DNA of 64,000 nucleotides from Wansuia hejianensis (lineage in GTDB: Bacteria > Bacillota > Clostridia > Lachnospirales > Lachnospiraceae). The notes under the pieces are model-generated. The model was given only the letters and a program-made list of their open reading frames with translations, did no database searches and was not told the origin of the DNA. Within the stretch, counting starts at the first letter, position 1, and every line of letters begins with the position of its first letter. Positions 59,557-64,000 of this stretch are shown here, piece by piece. The position numbers and the translations under genes were made by a program. The stretch spans positions 1,129,501 through 1,193,500 of the forward strand of contig NZ_CP060635.1 of NCBI RefSeq assembly GCF_014337215.1, read 5' to 3'.

Positions 59557-60729
59557 TTATTTTCTTTTTTTCCTCAGGTTCAGAATAAAATGCTCCAGCC
59601 GCTTGGTAGCGCGCTTCAGTTCTTCAATAGAATACGCGTAGGATACCCGGATATATCCTTCTCCACAGGCGCCAAAAGCATCGCCCGGGACAACTGCTAC
59701 CTTCTCCTCCCTGAGCAGCTCAGTCGCAAACTCCTCGGAGCTCATGCCAAATTCACTGATATTCGGAAATACGTAAAAGGCTCCGTAAGGCTCAAAGCAT
59801 GGCAGTCCGACGTTCCGGAAAAAATTCATCAGGAAACGCCTGCGCTGGTTATAAGAATCCCGCATGGCCCGCACATCCTCTTCTGAATTCTTCAAAGCGT
59901 CGATAGCCGCATACTGGCTCACTGTGGGCGCAGACATGATCCCGAACTGATGGATCTTCACCATCTGTTCAATGATTTCCGCATTGCCCATCGCATATCC
60001 CAGCCTCCAGCCGGTCATGGCAAATGCCTTTGAAAATCCGTTGATGACGATTGTCCGTTCCTTCATATCCGGAAGAGATGCAATGCTCACATGAGGCTCT
60101 TTGTAAGTCAGCTCGCTGTAAATCTCATCTGAGAGAACCAGCAGATCGTGTTCTTTCACCACCTCTGCTATCGCTTCCAGATCCTCACGCTCCATAATCG
60201 CTCCCGTGGGATTGTTTGGATAAGAAATCATCAGAACCTTTGTCCTCTCCGTCAGCACCGCTTCCAGCTCTTCTCTCTGAAGCCGGAAGGCATTTTCCTC
60301 CTTCAGCTCAATGGGCACTGGAACACCGTCGGCCATGACGACGCAGGGCAGATAGGACACGAAGCTAGGCTCTATATAGGCAACCTCATCTCCGGGATTC
60401 AGCAGTGCCCGGAACGCGGCGTCAATCGCCTCACTTCCTCCCACTGTCAGGAAGATCTCACTGGCCGGGTCATAACTGATTCCCGTCTTCCTTTTCGTAT
60501 AGTTACTGATTTCCTGACGCAGCTCCATTAGGCCTGAATTGGAGGTGTAAAAGGTCTTGCCGTTCTTCAGCGCTCTAATTCCTTCCTCCCTGATGTGCCA
60601 GGGGGTATCAAAATCCGGTTCTCCTACCCCCAGAGAAATTACGTCAGGAATCTCATTCGCCACATCAAAAAATTTACGGATGCCTGACGGCTTGATATTT
60701 AATACTTTTCTGGATAGTTTCTCTCTCAT
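59557..60729 (-). CDS. Class I/II aminotransferase
   Basis: A 390-residue pyridoxal-phosphate enzyme of the aspartate aminotransferase fold. SLGVGEPDFDTPWHI, SYPNNPTGAIM, and the PLP lysine in NGFSKAFAMTGWRLGYAMG are clear, as is the C-terminal arginine in YIRVSYA. It probably transaminates aspartate or aromatic/branched amino acids. Its ATG overlaps the stop of the Lrp-type regulator (ATGA), so the two are translationally coupled and the regulator likely controls it. Confidence 0.92.
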   Translation of the reverse strand: MREKLSRKVLNIKPSGIRKFFDVANEIPDVISLGVGEPDFDTPWHIREEGIRALKNGKTFYTSNSGLMELRQEISNYTKRKTGISYDPASEIFLTVGGSEAIDAAFRALLNPGDEVAYIEPSFVSYLPCVVMADGVPVPIELKEENAFRLQREELEAVLTERTKVLMISYPNNPTGAIMEREDLEAIAEVVKEHDLLVLSDEIYSELTYKEPHVSIASLPDMKERTIVINGFSKAFAMTGWRLGYAMGNAEIIEQMVKIHQFGIMSAPTVSQYAAIDALKNSEEDVRAMRDSYNQRRRFLMNFFRNVGLPCFEPYGAFYVFPNISEFGMSSEEFATELLREEKVAVVPGDAFGACGEGYIRVSYAYSIEELKRATKRLEHFILNLRKKRK

Positions 60730-61220
60730 GGTGTGATCACCATTCTTTCATCTCTTTTAGAACCATCCAGCATAACGCCCAGCTCCTTATACTTTGTCAG
60801 GGTAAAGTGTGTGGTCGTGCTCTGCACTTCATGCATGGAAGCCAGCTTTTCAGAAACGAACATCGCCACTTCCTTCAGCGTCTTTCCCCGCACCGTCACC
60901 AGAAAATCATAAGAACCGGACAGCAGATAGAGTGACTCCACCTGCGGATAGGCTGAAATCTGCGCAGCGATCTTCTCATATCCTTCACCTCCCTGGGGAG
61001 TGACTCTCAGTTCGATCAAAGCTGTGATATCATCTTCTTTTTCTCTTCCCCAGTTGATCAGAGTCCGGTAGCCGCAGATAATATGCCTTTCTTCCAGCTC
61101 ATGAATGGTATCCTGGACATCCGCCTCATCCGTACCCAGCATCACCGCCAGGTCCTCCGTGCCCAAAAGGGCGTTTGTTTCTATAATCTTCAATAATTGT
61201 TCCCGCATTTTCGCATCCAT
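60726..61220 (-). CDS. Lrp/AsnC-family transcriptional regulator
   Basis: A 164-residue regulator with an N-terminal winged helix-turn-helix (about 1-55, LGTEDLAVMLGTDEADVQDTI) and a C-terminal RAM/AsnC ligand domain (ITALIELRVTPQGGEGYEKIA, LLSGSYDFLVTVRGKTLKEV). I chose ATG 61220 after GGAGAGATCAGT. It is coupled to the aminotransferase gene, a common pairing in which the regulator senses the amino acid. Confidence 0.9.
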   Translation of the reverse strand: MDAKMREQLLKIIETNALLGTEDLAVMLGTDEADVQDTIHELEERHIICGYRTLINWGREKEDDITALIELRVTPQGGEGYEKIAAQISAYPQVESLYLLSGSYDFLVTVRGKTLKEVAMFVSEKLASMHEVQSTTTHFTLTKYKELGVMLDGSKRDERMVITP

Positions 61221-61351
61221 ACTGATCTCTCCTGTCTTTCTGATTCGCTTTGCCGTGCCTGCCCTGCGGTGCATCTGTCCGAAGAGCCTTCCTGTATATA
61301 AAGATAGCCGCGTTCCCGGCAGACCGCCTGAACACAGCCATCCTTAAATTG

Positions 61352-61380
61352 ATTATACCCCAGGGTTCCGCGCAATGCAA
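61352..61380 (-). promoter_or_regulatory. Promoter of the Lrp / aminotransferase operon
   Basis: Minus-strand TTGCAT (61375-61380), 17 bases, perfect TATAAT (61352-61357). Confidence 0.7.
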
Positions 61381-61459
61381 CCCTTCCGCCGCCTTGTGCT
61401 ACTTCTGCTTTCCCCCGGCCACATCCTCGATTTTAAAGCTCACTTCGCCTTCCCCCAGG

Positions 61460-64000
61460 CTAAATGTAATTCTGCAGGGTACTCTCGGCTATGACATTCT
61501 GCACCAGGCTGTTGTGCCCCAGCCATCCGTCATTTACTTTCTTATTTCTGAAAATAACTTCTGTTCCCCTTGGTTTTTCTGCCAGGTTTACTACCGCACA
61601 GCCTGCATAGCAGCAGCTGTCTCCGCCAGTTTCCATCACCTGTACGTGGGCACCGTTTCCGCTTATCGAATCCAGACAATACCGGCTTACCTTTACCTCT
61701 TCTACACGGTAGCTCCTGCTGATCGGAATCCTTTCAAAAGTATAAGAAAGTATGACTTCTCCCGTATCTAATGTGTTTCTTTCCACATCCTCTCTGTTAA
61801 AACAAAAAACGTGGGTAAAAGTACATATATTCCCTCCCACAGTTGTACCTGTTACCCGAATCAGAAAGACTGGATTGCCGTGATCCCAGTGGATTTCATC
61901 CGCTGCAACCGATTTTGATACCGTTAAGTCCCCGGTCAGAACTTCAATCGTCTGTTCAGGATCCTGAAGCTCTTCGTGACGGGTCAGCTCAATTCCTTTG
62001 CGGTATAGTTCTTCAGTAATCACAACATTCAGCCCTTCCAGCTCTGCCGCATTCAGTGAAAAAACCAGTTCTACCTCTCCCTGGTCTGTTGCCGGCGTAA
62101 AACTCTTTTCCACAGCCAGAAGTTTCCCGTCCTGTTCTATGATCTGCCCCGTTTCAGAGTTCCGCATATAGCCCTTTAGCGTATATTCCCGCCCAGCTGT
62201 CAGATTTTTGTAATAGAAGACGTCTCTGATCAGTGGGTTCTCTATATCAGTTATCGTCTTTGACCCATCCAATCCGGCTGATGCTTTGGTATCCGTCAGA
62301 ATTGTCCTGTTTCTGATCTCTCCGGCGTTCACTGAAATTCCATTCTCTGTGACCGTTATTTCAAATTCCGCAAGATCCTTTCCATAATTTTCCTCACATG
62401 GCAATTCTTCTACCAGATAGCTATCATAAATCAACGCGCCTTTCGCGTCTTCCGGAGCGGACGCTCCAAACCAGATACCGTCTGTACTGTTCTGTCCTTC
62501 GTTTGTATTCCTGGTATGCAGGCGCCTGGCGGCAGCCGTACTGACCGATCCCTGTTCATCACTGATCAACCTATGGCTTTCACCTGTACTTCTGGATGTA
62601 ATACGAAATCCAATCCCCGCCATTGGTTCCTCATTGTCATCATTTAACTTTACAAACTCCAGATCACCGCGTATGACCTGATCCTCCGCCATAAAATTTT
62701 CACAATTTGGAAGTCCGTCCGTTACAGTTGAACCGGAGTTCTGTACCGTGTTGGCAACATACATTTCATCATCCAGCAAGTATCCCGCCGGAGCCTTCGT
62801 TTCCTGAATGGTGAGAGTTCCCAGCGGCAGAGCCGCCTGCCCCGACGAGGGCTCAGTGAGCAGCGCATCGCCCGAGATCCTATGCGGTTCATCCAGTATC
62901 ACCCGGCCCGAAGCATCTGTCTTAAAAACCCATGTATATTTAGGATTCCAGCCGGATTCTGCCGGATCGGTCTTTGTATACGTATCATAGTATTTCACTG
63001 TATATTCTACACCCTCGAGCGTTGCACCGCCCTGCGCCGTTCCTGTTTCAGAATCCCCTTTCACCAGCAGGAGGGTAACCGGATCATTGCATGGAATATC
63101 CTCGGCTGCAAACGATGTGACCATATTTGCATGGATCATCACTGTGTGTCTGTTCATGTCTCCTAAATAACCCCTGGGGGCTTTCGTTTCCAAAATTTCA
63201 TAGCTCCCGGCTTCCAGATTCTCCAGTTTTCCATATCCATCCGCATTGGTTGTAATTATACCGGCAATTTCATCTGTCCCTGGCCGGTAGATCGTATATT
63301 CAGCATTTTCCAGCGTGTAACAGGAATTATCTCCGCTGATCCGCGGTTCAGAAGAGGATTTCTGAAGCTCTAAAACACCCTTTGGATGCTCCACAGCTTT
63401 AAAGACGCCGCACTTCTGCCCGGTATGGTTATCCAGCACCTTGCAGTATCCCGTATAATTTTCTTTATTCGCAGCCGCCCAGGAAATGGAATTCTGAACA
63501 AAAGCATAGGCAAAATTAAGATCCCCGTTATGGGATACCGTATATGGCGCCACATAGTTTGACTGTGAGCTGTATGCCCGGTACCCGTGATTTTCCCGGA
63601 CCGTCCAAACAGCGCATTGCTGGAGGAAAAACAGATCGGTCTTGTTATAACCGATTTCGTCAAAATGCTCTTCCATATACCTGCACGATAATGCACATTC
63701 AGTAATCACATCCTGGCTCAGATAATTCAACCCGTCATAAACCTCCGCCAGAACTGAATTGTTATAATCTATGTCTGCTTCAATACAAAAATATGGTATG
63801 CCATCCTGTGTGCCCATCACACCCTCATTCCAGGAATCCAGAAGCGAATTATCACCGTTTTTCAGCGCAAAGATATATTGCCGTTCCCCATAGCCAAACG
63901 CATTCGTCAAGCCCCACATCTGAACGGACTGGCCCAACGTGAGCTGGTCATAGGCATCTGCCGTATTGTAGGAACCGCTGAAAGCTGTTCTCTCTGTTAT
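61460..64000 (-). CDS. Thioester/SpaA-type surface protein (5' end beyond window)
   Basis: At least 846 residues, the frame being open to the window edge, so the start and signal peptide are missing. The N-terminal part resembles a thioester domain: IPYFCIEADID gives the cysteine and FLQQCAVWTVRE the glutamine segment that form an internal Cys-Gln bond in adhesins. SpaA/CnaB-type domains follow, with E-box sequences LETKAPRGYLGD and IQETKAPAGYLLDD, then VaFE-like repeats (for example FYYKNLTAGREYTLKGYM). The end lacks an LPxTG motif and membrane helix; it finishes with WLGHNSLVQNVIAESTLQNY. It is probably a secreted or pilus-type adhesin component. Confidence 0.82.
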   Translation of the reverse strand: MTERTAFSGSYNTADAYDQLTLGQSVQMWGLTNAFGYGERQYIFALKNGDNSLLDSWNEGVMGTQDGIPYFCIEADIDYNNSVLAEVYDGLNYLSQDVITECALSCRYMEEHFDEIGYNKTDLFFLQQCAVWTVRENHGYRAYSSQSNYVAPYTVSHNGDLNFAYAFVQNSISWAAANKENYTGYCKVLDNHTGQKCGVFKAVEHPKGVLELQKSSSEPRISGDNSCYTLENAEYTIYRPGTDEIAGIITTNADGYGKLENLEAGSYEILETKAPRGYLGDMNRHTVMIHANMVTSFAAEDIPCNDPVTLLLVKGDSETGTAQGGATLEGVEYTVKYYDTYTKTDPAESGWNPKYTWVFKTDASGRVILDEPHRISGDALLTEPSSGQAALPLGTLTIQETKAPAGYLLDDEMYVANTVQNSGSTVTDGLPNCENFMAEDQVIRGDLEFVKLNDDNEEPMAGIGFRITSRSTGESHRLISDEQGSVSTAAARRLHTRNTNEGQNSTDGIWFGASAPEDAKGALIYDSYLVEELPCEENYGKDLAEFEITVTENGISVNAGEIRNRTILTDTKASAGLDGSKTITDIENPLIRDVFYYKNLTAGREYTLKGYMRNSETGQIIEQDGKLLAVEKSFTPATDQGEVELVFSLNAAELEGLNVVITEELYRKGIELTRHEELQDPEQTIEVLTGDLTVSKSVAADEIHWDHGNPVFLIRVTGTTVGGNICTFTHVFCFNREDVERNTLDTGEVILSYTFERIPISRSYRVEEVKVSRYCLDSISGNGAHVQVMETGGDSCCYAGCAVVNLAEKPRGTEVIFRNKKVNDGWLGHNSLVQNVIAESTLQNYI

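Noticed and set aside
61384..61480. Open out-of-frame stretch behind the surface-protein stop (reads ITFSLGEGEVSFKIEDV)
   Set aside because: Looks codon-like but is only about 28 codons between stops with no start or ribosome site; a frameshifted C-terminus is possible but unsupported.
1..64000. CRISPR arrays, rRNA genes, complete insertion sequences
   Set aside because: No regularly spaced repeats, rRNA signatures or transposase genes were seen.

Overview
The window reads as chromosome of an anaerobic, low-to-mid GC Firmicute of the class Clostridia, most likely a Lachnospiraceae-like gut fermenter. The grounds are: a butyryl-CoA pathway operon in the clostridial order thl-crt-hbd-bcd-etfB-etfA, phosphotransbutyrylase/butyrate kinase genes, a glycyl radical enzyme (oxygen-sensitive chemistry), strong AGGAGG ribosome binding sites and consensus TTGACA/TATAAT promoters. 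No phage block, rRNA operon, CRISPR array or intact transposon is present.

Layout. 0.5-3.2 kb (+): FGGY sugar kinase plus a URO-D-fold methyltransferase-like protein. 3.4-5.8 kb (-): family 3 beta-glucosidase. 5.9-7.2 kb (+): membrane glycosyltransferase, followed by the 5' stub of a group II intron. 7.4-13.1 kb (-): leuS, a zinc-ribbon membrane protein and an EF-G paralogue with altered GTPase motifs. 13.3-17.6 kb (+): aroF-tyrA-aroA-AraC regulator. 17.7-19.8 kb (+): DUF4867 and a fucose-isomerase-like gene. 19.9-26.4 kb (-): butyryl-CoA operon preceded by a degenerate CoaD paralogue. 26.6-33.4 kb (-): SorC-type regulator, lipoate ligase and a four-gene acetoin/2-oxoacid dehydrogenase. 33.6-45.5 kb (-): an operon of glycyl radical enzyme, its activase, a ribose-type ABC importer, FGGY kinase, acyl-CoA dehydrogenase, lone EtfB-like protein and DUF4037 protein. 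45.9-49.9 kb: a metallo-hydrolase (-) divergent from two phosphotransbutyrylases and butyrate kinase (+). 50.0-56.2 kb: PucR-type regulator divergent from dcuC-uroD-slc13-nat. 56.2-58.0 kb: debris next to tRNA-Leu (DUF2975 fragment, small HMA protein, orphan ORF, C-terminal tyrosine integrase fragment). 58.1-61.3 kb: D-2-hydroxyacid dehydrogenase, then Lrp regulator and aminotransferase. 61.5 kb to the edge (-): thioester/SpaA-type surface protein, cut by the window end.

The most interesting unit is 26.6-49.9 kb. Four near-identical 20-bp palindromes (consensus ACAAATGTTATAACATTTGT) lie at the starts of four transcription units: the acoA operon, the glycyl radical enzyme operon, the metallo-hydrolase and the ptb operon. 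At three of them the palindrome sits inside the promoter, with TTGACA at one end and a -10 box at exactly 17 bp. This ties importer, kinase, glycyl radical enzyme, lipoate-dependent dehydrogenase, lipoate ligase, acyl-CoA dehydrogenase and Ptb/Buk into one inferred regulon, probably under the SorC-family regulator encoded nearby. I infer a substrate-inducible fermentation pathway in which an imported polyol or sugar-like compound is dehydrated by the radical enzyme, converted to an acyl-CoA and cashed in as ATP through Ptb and Buk. The substrate cannot be read from sequence.
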